From Cellulomonas fengjieae (GTDB taxonomy: Bacteria; Actinomycetota; Actinomycetes; Actinomycetales; Cellulomonadaceae), in the NCBI RefSeq assembly GCF_018388465.1, contig NZ_CP074404.1, forward strand, positions 3,348,001-3,412,000: a DNA stretch of 64,000 nucleotides, read 5' to 3'. A model generated the notes under the pieces. The model was not told the DNA's origin, searched no databases, and was given only the letters and a program-made list of their open reading frames with translations. The translations under genes and the position numbers were made by a program. How positions within the stretch are numbered: the first letter of the stretch is position 1; each line of letters opens with the position of its first letter. This document shows positions 24,674-33,386 of the stretch, piece by piece.

Positions 24674-26028
24674 GGCACCTCCACGGTGAGTCGGGTGCCG
24701 GCTCCGGCCGGGCTGTCCAGGTCGAACGTGCCGTCCAGGGCGGCGACACGGCTGCGCAGGCCGTCGAGCCCGCTGCCGGGCGTCGCGGTCGCTCCCCCGC
24801 GGCCGTCGTCGGAGATCACGAGGCGCAGGGTGTCTGCGGGCGTGACGTCGGCGAGCACGGTGATCGCGCCGGCCTCGGCGTGCTTGGCGGCGTTCGTCAG
24901 CGCCTCGGCGGCGACGAAGTACGCGGCGGCCTGCGCCGACGCGCTCGCGCGGGCCAGGGACGGCGGGTCGGGCACCTCCACGCGCACGGGGACGGGGCTG
25001 CGGGCGGCCAGGGCCGAGAGCGCCGCGTCGAGGCCGCGGTCGGTGAGGACCGCTGGGTGGATCCCCCGAACCAGGTCGCGCAGCTCCGCCAGGGTCTCCT
25101 TCACCTCGCGGTGCGCGTGCTCCAGGGCCGCGGACGCGTCGGGGTCGCTCGACACCTTTCGCCGGGCGGAGCCGAGCTCCACCCCCAGGGCGACGAGCCG
25201 CTGCTGGGCGCCGTCGTGCAGGTCGCGCTCGATGCGGCGGCGCTCCTCGTCGGCCGCGCCGACCGCGGCCGTGCGCGTCTCGGTCAGCTCGACCGCTCGC
25301 CCCTCGGCCTGCGTGGCTCGGGCCTGCGCCTGCGCGGCGCGGGTCTGTGCCTGCCGTGCCGCCTCGACGGCCTCCGCCCGGGGCGACGCGCCCACCAGGG
25401 CGCGAGCGGTGCGGACCATGGCGAGCGATCCGGCCTGCGTGATGAGCGCCGTGATCCACGCGAGCAGCACGCCTCCGGGAAGCAGGAGGACCAGCGGCAC
25501 GGGCGGCGCGCCGAGGTCGCCTGCCACGGCGACGACGGGGTAGACCAGCGCGCCCAGGGCGAAGCTGCCGGTGGCGGTCACCAGGAGGCCCTGCACCGTC
25601 AGGATCAGGCCGGCGACCACGATGTAGGCGACGTGCGCCCACGTGCGGCCGTCCGTCAGGACCGCGCCCCAGGACGCCAAGATGCCGTCGCGACGCGGGT
25701 ACCGGGGCGCGGGGATCTCGACGCCGAGCTGGGCGTGCAGCCGGGCCCGCTCCAGCCGGGCGAACGGCCGGCAGAGCAGCAGGGTGCCGACGAGCAGCGG
25801 GATGCCGACGAACAGGATCGCCAGGCTGAGGCCGAGCGAGAGCCCGATGGTCAGCAGGAGGGTCGCGAGCACCAGGACGAACGAGCCGACGACGATCTGG
25901 GAGATGCCGCGCCACGTCGCGGCCGACACCGGCGCCAGCAGGAGAGCCCGTGGGTCGGTGAAGGCGGGGGCGACGGTGCGCAGGTCGTCGGAGACGGAGA
26001 CGCTGCTCGGAGGCGTCGGTGAGGTCAT
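24661..26028 (-). CDS. Sensor histidine kinase, HisKA_3 type
   Basis: A 455-residue membrane kinase. Several N-terminal helices (about 40-230) form the sensor part, with no large extracytoplasmic domain. A coiled linker of alanine/glutamine heptads (AQTRAAQAQARATQAEGRAV) leads to the dimerisation motif IERDLHDGAQQRLVALG, whose histidine (about residue 269) is phosphorylated. The ATPase domain ends with SDDGRGGATATPGSGL. This intramembrane-sensing layout resembles LiaS/VraS. TAGCGT (minus strand, 26036-26041) lies 7 nt before the ATG, and no ribosome binding site is visible, suggesting a leaderless mRNA. Confidence 0.92.
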   Translation of the reverse strand: MTSPTPPSSVSVSDDLRTVAPAFTDPRALLLAPVSAATWRGISQIVVGSFVLVLATLLLTIGLSLGLSLAILFVGIPLLVGTLLLCRPFARLERARLHAQLGVEIPAPRYPRRDGILASWGAVLTDGRTWAHVAYIVVAGLILTVQGLLVTATGSFALGALVYPVVAVAGDLGAPPVPLVLLLPGGVLLAWITALITQAGSLAMVRTARALVGASPRAEAVEAARQAQTRAAQAQARATQAEGRAVELTETRTAAVGAADEERRRIERDLHDGAQQRLVALGVELGSARRKVSSDPDASAALEHAHREVKETLAELRDLVRGIHPAVLTDRGLDAALSALAARSPVPVRVEVPDPPSLARASASAQAAAYFVAAEALTNAAKHAEAGAITVLADVTPADTLRLVISDDGRGGATATPGSGLDGLRSRVAALDGTFDLDSPAGAGTRLTVEVPCAS

Positions 26029-26112
26029 GACAGTGACGCTAGGGCTCCGCGTCGGTCGGCAGACAGCCTGACCACCCACGAGCACCCGGGGGGTTAGCCC
26101 TACCGAGCCGAA

Positions 26113-26142
26113 CGGGCCGGTCCTCCGTGGAGGACCGGCCCG
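26113..26142. terminator. Terminator downstream of the GH48 gene
   Basis: CGGGCCGGTCCTC and GAGGACCGGCCCG pair perfectly around CGTG. It stands 24 nt past the GH48 stop and before the kinase gene on the same strand, separating the two transcripts. Confidence 0.8.
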
Positions 26143-26166
26143 TCCGGTGCCGGCTGTCGAGCCCGG

Positions 26167-29160
26167 CTAGCCGATGGTGCAGGTGGCGCCGTTCAGGGTG
26201 AACGCCGTCGGGTTGTTGTTGGTCCCCGTGTGGGAGCCGTTGAACCCGATGTCGATGCTCTGACCGGCGCCGAGGGTGCCGTTCCACGCGGCGTTCTTGG
26301 CCGTGACCGCCGTGCCCGACTGCGACCAGTCGGCGCTCCAGCCCTGGGTGACCCGCTGCCCGTTGGCGAACGAGAACCCGAGGGTCCAGCCGCTGAGGGC
26401 CGTCGTGCCGGTGTTCGTCACCTTGACCGAGGCCGTGAAGCCCGAGTTCCAGCTGTTGGCGTTGTAGGACACCTTGCAGGAGCCGGTCGGGGTGGTCGAC
26501 CTCGTCGTCACCGACAGGGCCGACGACGCGGCGGACACGTTGCCCGCGTTGTCCCGGGCCCGGACGGTGTACTGGTACGCCGTCGCCGCCGTGAGGCCGC
26601 TGTCCGTGTACGAGGCCGCGGTCGGTGTGCCGACCTTGGTGGTCCCCCGGTACACGTCGTAGCCGGCCAGGCCGGAGCCGCCCGTGTCCGTGGACGTGGT
26701 CCACGTGAGCGCGACGCTGGTCTCGGTGACGGTCGTCGCGACCAGGCCCGTGGGCACCGACGGTGCGACGGTGTCCTGCGTCGTGCCCGGCAGAGTGGTG
26801 ACCGTCACCGCGCTCGACGCCGCCGACACGTTGCCCGCCACGTCACGTGCCCGGACCGTGTACGCGTACGCCGTGGCCGGGGTCAGCCCGGTCTCCGTGA
26901 ACGACGTGGTGGTCGACGAGCCGACCTTCGTCGTGCCGCGGTAGACGTCGTACCCGGCCACGCCGGAGCCGCCGGCGTTGTCCGTCGAGGCCGTCCACGA
27001 GATCGTGGCCGACGTCGACGTTCCGGTGCCGGCGACCAGGCCCGTCGGGACGGACGGTGCGGTGGTGTCGGTCGGCGGCGGCGCGTCGTCCTCGAACAGT
27101 CGCGCGTAGTCGCCGAGGGCACCCGCGATCGCCGTCTGCGCCCAGAACCGGTGGAACGTGAACTGCGGCGCCACACCGGTGGCCAGCGCGGTCTCGATCT
27201 TCGACCAGCTGGGGTCGTCCTTGTACCAGGTGCGGATGTCGAGGAACGAGACACCGGGCTTGATCACGTCGCCGTTGGGCATGGTTCCCGTCCAGCCGGC
27301 CGGGACGTAGACCCCGTTGCCGCCCGCGACGTAGGTGTCGTCGAAGCGCAGGAAGTCCGCGCGGGTCTCGACCGTGCCGACGCCGAGGGTGTCCTGGTTG
27401 GAGTCCCAGATGGCGTCGAGCAGGGCCTTGGCCTTGTCACGCGACGCGGTGTCGCCCGACTTGGCGGCGTAGAACAGCAGGGCACGGGCGGTGTCGCCGG
27501 CGACGCCGACGTCCTGGCCGTAGCTCTTGACCGCCACGGACAGCCCCGAGTTGGCGCCGGGGGTGGCCTTGTTCCAGGTGTCCGGCTTGCCGGTCCAGGT
27601 CAGCTCCGAGGGAACCTTCCAGTTGGCGCCGTCCGTCGAGATGTTCGCGACGACCCACGGGACCCACTTGTCGAGGATCGCCTTGGCCTGCGCGTTGCCG
27701 GAGGCGTAGTACAGCTCGGCGACGCGCTGGACGCCCCACGCCTGCATGCCGAACCACTGGTTGGACGGCGGGTCGTTGTAGACCGGCGCCTCGGTGTAGG
27801 CCATGCCGTAGAACGTCGGCGTGCCGGCCGGAGGCGTCGCGTACGCGCCGTCCCAGCTGTTGGTGGCACCACCGGCGATGCCGCCCTGGGGCGACTGCAG
27901 CCAGCGGTAGAACTCGAGCTGGCGCTCCATCGACGTCGACCAGTCCGCCTTGGCGGTCGGCGACTTCGGCGTCAGGGCCGGGTCCGTGGACAGCACCCAG
28001 GCCGCGAGCGGGTTCTGGTAGCCGAAGTGCGCGTGCGAGGACCCGATCCGCCAGGCCCAGCCGGCCGACGAGTCGAGCGCGCCGCCCCAGGCGTAGTACC
28101 AGGACAGCAGGTAGTGGGCGCTGTTCTTGCCCGAGCCCGCGGGGCACGAGGGCGAGGTGCAGCCGATGGTCTTGAAGTACTTGTCGAACAGTGCGTACCG
28201 CAGGTAGTCGCCCATCTTGGCGGCCTTGGTCACGGTCGCGGCGATGTCGGCCTGGTTGCCCTGGTCGGTCGCCCACTGGTTGGCCCAGTACACGGCCTCG
28301 ACCGCACGCGCGTCGGCGTCGGGCGCGTTGGTGTACTTCCACTGCTTGGCGTACGAGGCGTCCTTGGTGAAGATGTCGAGGAAGCCGTTGGGGCCGCCGT
28401 ACTTGAACTCCTCGCAGGACGGCTGCGGGATGGTCTCCCAGACCGACTCCTGCGCGCCGCGCTGGAACGTGTTGATGTACGACGTGCCGGTCGCTGTCGG
28501 GCCGAGCTCGCAGCCCGCACCCGGCGTCGCGCCGAACCCGTACTTGTTGTCGACGTCGGCGAGCCAGTGCATGCCGTAGATGTCCGGGGTGCCGTAGGTC
28601 GACCTCAGCTCGGCGCCGATCGGGTCGGTGCCCGAGGTGACGCCGCTCTGCAGCTGCGACGGGTAGGAGCTCGGGTGGTTGAACTCGGACGCGTAGGTCG
28701 CCGGGCTGGCCGGGTTGTAGAACGAGTTCGTCGGCTGATCCGCGGTGGTCGGGATCATGTACTTCTCCATGGTGTCCCACGCCTCGTTGAGCGGGGCCCA
28801 GTCCTCGGTCACCTGGCCGTAGAGCGCCTCGAGCCAGAGCCAGTAGGAGTACGCCTCCGACGTGGTCTCGTGCCCGTAGTCGGGCGCCTCGACGATGAGG
28901 GTCTCGACCGAGTGGTACGGGATGCCCTGCGGGCTGAAGTAGCCGTTGGCGGGGTTCTTGATCTTCTCGTACTGCGTGAGGAACCGCTGCGCGTACTCCC
29001 CGTCGGCCACGGCGGCCTTGACGGGTGCAGCGGCCGGCACCGAGACGGTGGCCGGGCCGGCGGCCATGGCGGGCTGGATCCCGCAGATGGCCAGCAGCGA
29101 CGCTGCGCTCAGGGTGGCCGTGGCCACCCAGGCAGTTCGCCGTCGGGTCGATGAGGACAT
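26167..29160 (-). CDS. Secreted GH48 cellobiohydrolase with two fibronectin III modules and a CBM2
   Basis: A 997-residue exoglucanase acting from reducing chain ends on crystalline cellulose. Order: signal peptide (1-34, ending AMAAG), GH48 domain (about 55-690), fibronectin III at about 700-790, a second at about 793-880, and a cellulose-binding module of family 2 (893-997) starting at Cys and ending CTIG, the usual disulfide-closed form. The GH48 proton-donor segment is YGHETTSEAY with Glu98. The closest remembered relative is CbhB of Cellulomonas fimi, which has three fibronectin repeats rather than two. Start chosen by AAAGG upstream and the signal peptide. Expression is probably controlled by a CelR-like regulator through the box at 29388. 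Confidence 0.95.
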   Translation of the reverse strand: MSSSTRRRTAWVATATLSAASLLAICGIQPAMAAGPATVSVPAAAPVKAAVADGEYAQRFLTQYEKIKNPANGYFSPQGIPYHSVETLIVEAPDYGHETTSEAYSYWLWLEALYGQVTEDWAPLNEAWDTMEKYMIPTTADQPTNSFYNPASPATYASEFNHPSSYPSQLQSGVTSGTDPIGAELRSTYGTPDIYGMHWLADVDNKYGFGATPGAGCELGPTATGTSYINTFQRGAQESVWETIPQPSCEEFKYGGPNGFLDIFTKDASYAKQWKYTNAPDADARAVEAVYWANQWATDQGNQADIAATVTKAAKMGDYLRYALFDKYFKTIGCTSPSCPAGSGKNSAHYLLSWYYAWGGALDSSAGWAWRIGSSHAHFGYQNPLAAWVLSTDPALTPKSPTAKADWSTSMERQLEFYRWLQSPQGGIAGGATNSWDGAYATPPAGTPTFYGMAYTEAPVYNDPPSNQWFGMQAWGVQRVAELYYASGNAQAKAILDKWVPWVVANISTDGANWKVPSELTWTGKPDTWNKATPGANSGLSVAVKSYGQDVGVAGDTARALLFYAAKSGDTASRDKAKALLDAIWDSNQDTLGVGTVETRADFLRFDDTYVAGGNGVYVPAGWTGTMPNGDVIKPGVSFLDIRTWYKDDPSWSKIETALATGVAPQFTFHRFWAQTAIAGALGDYARLFEDDAPPPTDTTAPSVPTGLVAGTGTSTSATISWTASTDNAGGSGVAGYDVYRGTTKVGSSTTTSFTETGLTPATAYAYTVRARDVAGNVSAASSAVTVTTLPGTTQDTVAPSVPTGLVATTVTETSVALTWTTSTDTGGSGLAGYDVYRGTTKVGTPTAASYTDSGLTAATAYQYTVRARDNAGNVSAASSALSVTTRSTTPTGSCKVSYNANSWNSGFTASVKVTNTGTTALSGWTLGFSFANGQRVTQGWSADWSQSGTAVTAKNAAWNGTLGAGQSIDIGFNGSHTGTNNNPTAFTLNGATCTIG

Positions 29161-29218
29161 CGTTCGTACCTTTCTGGCTGTCGGGCACGCCCCCGCGACG
29201 CCGCGGGCACGGCCCGCC

Positions 29219-29246
29219 GCTCCCGCACGCGGGTGCGTGCGGGAGC
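29219..29246. promoter_or_regulatory. Hairpin in the GH48 leader
   Basis: A perfect 12-bp stem, GCTCCCGCACGC with GCGTGCGGGAGC, around GGGT, lying 59-86 nt before the GH48 start codon. It has no T-tract and so is more likely an mRNA leader structure than a terminator, assuming the promoter is near the CelR-like box. That position is inferred. Confidence 0.45.
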
Positions 29247-29387
29247 GGTGTCGGAGGTGCACGAAGGAACTGACCGTCGGTCCCGGTGCGGCCCGCAGCG
29301 GCGCGGGTCCCCGGGCAGACGGCGGCCGGGTCGGCGCCCACTTTCCGTCCGGCCACAGCGCGCGTCCAGCCTCCTAAACGATTCTGG

Positions 29388-29401
29388 TGGGAGCGCGTCC
29401 A
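29388..29401. promoter_or_regulatory. CelR-like operator upstream of GH48
   Basis: TGGGAGCGCGTCCA matches the Thermobifida CelR box TGGGAGCGCTCCCA in 12 of 14 positions, the differences being in one half-site. It lies about 228 nt before the GH48 start, a usual distance for such boxes in cellulase promoters. CelR is a LacI-type repressor released by cellobiose. Binding in this organism is not shown. Confidence 0.5.
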
Positions 29402-29421
29402 CAGGGTCCCCCGAGGCATCC

Positions 29422-30222
29422 TCAGGACCAGCGGAAGAACCGCGCGGCCACCGGCACCCCGACGGCCGTCCACGCGACCATGACCAGCAGCGCGGACGTC
29501 GGGAACGGCTGGCCGTACCAGGCGGCGGCGAGCGCCTCGCTGCCCGCCCCCAGGGGCGTGTACCCGGCGATCGTCTGGACCACGTCCGGCATGAGCGGCA
29601 GCGGGAGCCAGACACCGGCGAAGAACAGGGACGTGAAGTACAGGGCCATCCCCCAGGCGGTCGCCGCCGCAGCCGTCGGCGCCAGCGCCGCGATCACCGA
29701 CCCGACGGCGAACGCCGACAGGACGGCCAGCACGAACGCCAGGAGCAGGACCAGCGGGTCCGCGGGCGCCGCCACGTCCACGACCGTGGTGCCGAGCACG
29801 TACATGAGCACCGCGGCGACCAGCAGGGCGCCGAGGTTGACCGCGAGCTGCGCCACCAGGATCCGCGACGGCGGCACCGGGGTGGTGGACAGGCGCTTGA
29901 GCACGCCCCGCCCGCGGTAGCCGGCGACGGTCGTCGGGTAGCTGGACAACGCGACGGTCGCCACGGCGAGCGCGAGCACGGTGGGTGCGTACCCCGTGAT
30001 GCCGTTGATCTGCGACAGGATCGGGTCCTGGTCGTTGAAGGGCAGGTCGGCCCACGGCATCACCAGGCCGAGCACGGTGAGCAGGACGGCGGGGAACAGG
30101 GCGACGAAGAAGGCTGCCGACGGCTCGCGGAGGAGCAGCCGGGCCTCGACGGCGGTGAGCCGGGTCAGTGCGCTGGTGCTGGACGTGGTGCGGGACACGG
30201 TGCTGGACATGGTGCTGGACAT
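29422..30222 (-). CDS. ABC-2 type exporter permease
   Basis: A 266-residue membrane protein with six helices, cytoplasmic N-terminus and a conserved ABC-2 loop around VKRLSTTPVPPSRILVAQ-like sequence (GVLKRLSTTPVPPSR). Near the C-terminus FFAGVWLPLPLMPDVVQTI is the family's hydrophobic motif. The start repeats MSST twice, with two ATGs in a row of four codons. It starts 2 nt after the stop of its ATPase gene. Substrate unknown; antimicrobial or lipid export is common in the family. Confidence 0.88.
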   Translation of the reverse strand: MSSTMSSTVSRTTSSTSALTRLTAVEARLLLREPSAAFFVALFPAVLLTVLGLVMPWADLPFNDQDPILSQINGITGYAPTVLALAVATVALSSYPTTVAGYRGRGVLKRLSTTPVPPSRILVAQLAVNLGALLVAAVLMYVLGTTVVDVAAPADPLVLLLAFVLAVLSAFAVGSVIAALAPTAAAATAWGMALYFTSLFFAGVWLPLPLMPDVVQTIAGYTPLGAGSEALAAAWYGQPFPTSALLVMVAWTAVGVPVAARFFRWS

Positions 30223-30224
30223 GG

Positions 30225-31124
30225 TCAGACCTCCACAGGTGTCGTGAGTGCGACGAACGCGTCCTCGAGCGAGCTCTGCTCGAGGCGCAGGTTCTCGGGG
30301 CGGATGCCGTGCTGGGCCAGCGCGACGAGCACGTCCTGGACGACGTTGTCGCGGCCTCGCGCCTCGACCGTGCCGTCGTCGGCGTGGGTGATGTGCGCGA
30401 TCGACTCGAGCACGCCGACCGGGACGGGAGCCGACGGCCGGAACCGGAGCACCTGCTCGGCCGTCGCCCTGGCGACCAGCTCGGCGGGCGTGCCGGTGGC
30501 CACCACCCGCCCCGCGTCGATGAGCGCGATCCGGTCGCAGAGCCGCTCCGCCTCCTCCATGAGGTGCGTCACCAGCACGATGGTCACGCCGCGGTCGCGG
30601 ATGCGCTCGACGACCTCCCACGTCTCGCGGCGCGCGTGCGGGTCGAGCCCGGTGGTGAGCTCGTCGAGGATCGCGACCTGCGGGTTGCCGACGAGCGCGA
30701 GGGCGACGGAGAGCCGCTGCTTCTGGCCGCCGGACAGCTGCTCGAACCGGGCACCGGCGCGGTCCGTGAGGCCCAGCTCGTCGAGCAGCTGCGCGGGATC
30801 GGCGGGGTCGGGGTAGAAGGACGCGTACAGGTCGAGCGCCTCGCGGACGACCAGCTTCGGCTGCAGCTCGCTCTCCTGCAGCTGCAGGCCGACGACCTCC
30901 CGGAGCCGGCTGCGGTCCCGGACCGGGTCGAGCCCCAGGACGCGGACGGTCCCCGAGTCGGCCTCCCGCAGGCCGCCGATGATCTCCACCGTGGTGGTCT
31001 TTCCTGCCCCGTTGCGGCCCAGCACGCCGAAGATCTCGCCGCGGTGGACCTCGAGGCTGACGTCGTGGACGGCGACCGTGCCGCCGTAGCTCTTGCGGAG
31101 GTGCTCGACCTGGATGACGGACAT
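30225..31124 (-). CDS. ABC exporter ATPase, partner of the downstream permease
   Basis: A 299-residue ATPase. Walker A GRNGAGKTT, signature LSGGQKQRL, Walker B VAILDELTTGLD and the H-loop VTHLMEEAERL are complete, and a C-terminal regulatory region follows from about residue 225. DrrA/CcmA-type exporters share this length. GAAGGAG precedes the ATG, which starts a second transcription or translation unit 69 bp after the first pair. Confidence 0.93.
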   Translation of the reverse strand: MSVIQVEHLRKSYGGTVAVHDVSLEVHRGEIFGVLGRNGAGKTTTVEIIGGLREADSGTVRVLGLDPVRDRSRLREVVGLQLQESELQPKLVVREALDLYASFYPDPADPAQLLDELGLTDRAGARFEQLSGGQKQRLSVALALVGNPQVAILDELTTGLDPHARRETWEVVERIRDRGVTIVLVTHLMEEAERLCDRIALIDAGRVVATGTPAELVARATAEQVLRFRPSAPVPVGVLESIAHITHADDGTVEARGRDNVVQDVLVALAQHGIRPENLRLEQSSLEDAFVALTTPVEV

Positions 31125-31193
31125 GACGGGCTCCTTCAGGGTGTGCGGTGCCACGGGAGCGGCGGTGGCCGGTCCCGGAACGAGCGGGTGGGG

Positions 31194-31934
31194 TCAGGAG
31201 GTGCGGCTGGGCACGGACGCGCCCCGGGTCAGGCGGTCGAACACGACCCCCATGACAGCCACGATCAGCAGGGTTGCTGCGGAGGCGAACAGGAGCGGTC
31301 GCTCGCCGCCGAACCACTCGGAGGTGGAGAACGGGCCGGCGTCCTGCGCGAACAGGGCCGACACCAGCACGATCGGGCCCGCCGTCAGCGGGAGGGTGAG
31401 GGTGCCCCACCAGCCGCCGCCGCGCTGGTAGCAGATGGCGACCAGCAGGCCGGAGACGTAGGCGACCAGGAACAGCATCGTGGAGCTCACCAGCAGCGTG
31501 CCGGCACCGGCGTTCTCCGGGGACAGGCCCTCGAGGAACCGCCACCGCCACCCGAGCGCGTCGAAGACGGTGCGCTCGACGATCAGCAGCCCGGTGAACA
31601 CGACGCCGTAGACCACGGCCATGCTCGCAGCGGCGACCAACGAGCCGAGGGCGAGGCTGCGCCGGGTCAGGCCCGTCGCCACGTGCACCGGCAGATAGGC
31701 GGCCGTGACGCCGATGAGGACCGAGAACGGGAACCAGATGGCTCCCTGGCGGGCGAACGCCAGCACGCTGTTGTTCACCTCGCCGAACTGGTTGATCACC
31801 AGCAGGGCCCCGGTGGCGACGACGACGACCAGGCCCCAGAACCACGTGGCCAGGTACAGGTTCATCCAGAGCAGCCAGGTGGCCGTGACGCGCACCGAGC
31901 TGCGGGTCGGGCGACGTGCCGTGTCGATGCTCAT
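31194..31934 (-). CDS. ABC exporter membrane protein of the YtrA-type operon
   Basis: A 246-residue membrane protein with six helices and no recognisable enzyme motif. It overlaps its ATPase gene by 4 nt (ATGA) with GGAGGAG upstream. Its charged loop WRWRFLEGLSPENAG lies between helices three and four. As the only membrane partner of the preceding ATPase it forms the transport channel. Substrate unknown. Confidence 0.8.
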   Translation of the reverse strand: MSIDTARRPTRSSVRVTATWLLWMNLYLATWFWGLVVVVATGALLVINQFGEVNNSVLAFARQGAIWFPFSVLIGVTAAYLPVHVATGLTRRSLALGSLVAAASMAVVYGVVFTGLLIVERTVFDALGWRWRFLEGLSPENAGAGTLLVSSTMLFLVAYVSGLLVAICYQRGGGWWGTLTLPLTAGPIVLVSALFAQDAGPFSTSEWFGGERPLLFASAATLLIVAVMGVVFDRLTRGASVPSRTS

Positions 31935-32836
31935 CGCGACTCCTCCGGGGTATGTGCGGCCGCAGGGCTGGGGCGGTCGGTCAGGTGGACGAAGAGGTCC
32001 TGCAGCGCGACGGGGCCGAGCTCCAGACCGGCCTGCCGGGCGCGCACCGCGTCGTCCGGCAGCGCCCCGATGACCGTGGCCTGCGCAGTGCGGCCGAGCT
32101 GCTGGCGGGCCACCACGGTGCGACCGGCGACGAAGAGCTCGACCGCGTCCGACGAACCGGTCACGGTCACGCCGTCGGAACGGAGCGTCTCCGCGTCGGA
32201 GACCGTCAGCACCTTCCCGCGGTCGAGCACGACGACGTCCTCGAGCAGCCGCTCGATCTCGCCGATCAGGTGGCTGGACAGCACGATGGTGCGGGGGTGC
32301 TCGACCCAGTCGGCCAGGAGTGCGTCGTAGAACGCGTACCGCGAGGGGGCGTCCATGCCGAGGTGCACCTCGTCGAGCAGCGTCAGCGGGGTTCGGCTGG
32401 CCAGCCCGACCACGACGCCGAACGCCGACCGCTTGCCGCGCGACAGCCTGTCCGGCCGGGTCAGCGGGTCCAGCTCGAAGCGGTCGAGCAGGCTGTCGGC
32501 GAGCTCGCGGGAGAACAGCGGACGGCGGTCCCCGAGGAAGTCGAGGGTGTCCTTGAGCTTCTGGTCGTTGGCGACGTCCCCGCTCTCGCGCACCAGGCAC
32601 GTCCCGGCCATGACGCGCTCGTTCTCCCAGGGGTCCTCGCCGTCGACGAGCAGAGTGCCGGACGAGGGCCGGCGGAAGGCGGCCATCAGCGACAGCGCAG
32701 TGGTCTTGCCGGAGCCGTTGCGTCCGAGCAGGCCGGTGATGACCCCGGGGCGGAGCGCGAACGAGACCGTGTCGAGCGCGACGGTCGTGTCGTAGCGGGC
32801 CATGAGGTCTCGGACCTCGACGCCGAAGCCGTTCAT
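31931..32836 (-). CDS. ABC exporter ATPase of the YtrA-type operon
   Basis: A 301-residue ATPase with Walker A GRNGSGKTT, signature LSRGKRSAF (LSxG kept, but the Q usually following is not), Walker B LTLLDEVHLGMD and H-loop LSSHLIGEI. The signature and Walker B context differ from most exporters: VHLGMD replaces the usual PTxGLD. This is the pattern of the YtrB group linked to GntR regulators. It overlaps both neighbours by 4 nt. Confidence 0.9.
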   Translation of the reverse strand: MNGFGVEVRDLMARYDTTVALDTVSFALRPGVITGLLGRNGSGKTTALSLMAAFRRPSSGTLLVDGEDPWENERVMAGTCLVRESGDVANDQKLKDTLDFLGDRRPLFSRELADSLLDRFELDPLTRPDRLSRGKRSAFGVVVGLASRTPLTLLDEVHLGMDAPSRYAFYDALLADWVEHPRTIVLSSHLIGEIERLLEDVVVLDRGKVLTVSDAETLRSDGVTVTGSSDAVELFVAGRTVVARQQLGRTAQATVIGALPDDAVRARQAGLELGPVALQDLFVHLTDRPSPAAAHTPEESR

Positions 32837-33192
32837 CGGTGCTCCCCTTCGGTCAGGCGCTGCACGAGCTCGTCGGTGGTGATGCCCAGCACCCGCGCCT
32901 GCTCGAGCATCGGCTCGACGACGTCGGCGAAGAACGTCGCCCGGCGCTGGGCGAGCAGCTTCTCCCGGGCGCCCTCCGCGACGAACATCCCGATGCCGCG
33001 GCGCTTGTACAGGACGCCCTCGTCGACCAGCTCGGCGAAGGCCTTGGCGGCGGTCGCCGGGTTGATCCGGAACGTCGTCGCGTACTGCGTGGTGGACATG
33101 ACCTGCTCCTCCGCACTGAGAGCACCGGACAGCACGTCGCCGCGGATCTGGTCGGCGATCTGGACGTACAGGGGGTCACGACCGTCGAACAT
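32833..33192 (-). CDS. GntR-family regulator, YtrA subfamily
   Basis: A 119-residue regulator, the short YtrA type: the winged helix (DPLYVQIADQIRGDVLSGAL and TTFRINPATAAKAFAEL) followed by a helical dimerisation tail with no ligand domain. YtrA proteins repress an exporter operon and are relieved by cell-wall antibiotics in Bacillus. It heads the operon gntR-ATPase-permease and overlaps the next gene by 4 nt. A palindrome about 20 nt before its start is a likely operator. Confidence 0.92.
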   Translation of the reverse strand: MFDGRDPLYVQIADQIRGDVLSGALSAEEQVMSTTQYATTFRINPATAAKAFAELVDEGVLYKRRGIGMFVAEGAREKLLAQRRATFFADVVEPMLEQARVLGITTDELVQRLTEGEHR

Positions 33193-33210
33193 CGCGCACC
33201 TCCCTTCCCT

Positions 33211-33234
33211 GGTTCGTTACTTGACCAACTAACC
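33211..33234. promoter_or_regulatory. GntR (YtrA-type) operator candidate
   Basis: The arms GGTTCGTT and AACTAACC pair in 7 of 8 positions around 8 nt (ACTTGACC). YtrA-type proteins bind long inverted repeats of this type. It lies 18 nt before the gntR start and includes part of the untranslated leader, so binding would repress the whole operon. Confidence 0.6.
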
Positions 33235-33262
33235 ATAGAGCCATATCCCCGCACAACCCCTT

Positions 33263-33306
33263 ACGTCCGAGCAGATGGAGGTCCTGACCTACTTCCGCTC
33301 GGACGT
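33263..33306. repeat. Hairpin repeat copy 1
   Basis: ACGTCCGAGC and GCTCGGACGT form a 10-bp stem around 24 nt that begin AGATGGAGGTCCTGACC. The same unit recurs 64 nt further on. See the pair below. Confidence 0.8.
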
Positions 33307-33325
33307 CAGCATGGACGCCTGCGCA

Positions 33326-33369
33326 GCGTCCGAGCAGATGGAGGTCCTGACCCACCTCTGCTCGGACGT
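33326..33369. repeat. Hairpin repeat copy 2
   Basis: Same unit as at 33263 with few changes: CGTCCGAGC and GCTCGGACG arms and the identical 17-nt AGATGGAGGTCCTGACC. The loop ends differ. The paired layout resembles a REP/BIME element; no adjacent transposase is visible. Confidence 0.8.
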
Positions 33370-33386
33370 CCTGGGGTGGACAGCAC

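Noticed and set aside
26540..27070. Near-identical DNA in the two fibronectin III modules of the GH48 gene
   Set aside because: Duplicated fibronectin modules in Cellulomonas cellulases are well known and need no new explanation.
26230..29154. Nearly 1000-codon open frame opposite the GH48 gene
   Set aside because: Antisense of a GC-rich coding region; composition is that of shadow frames and no motif is present.
20641..31946. The same 16-bp junction TCATCGCGACTCCTCC at 20641 and at 31931 in two different ABC operons
   Set aside because: Both are ATGA coupling junctions with the same short C-terminal codons and ribosome binding site; common constraint explains it without recombination.
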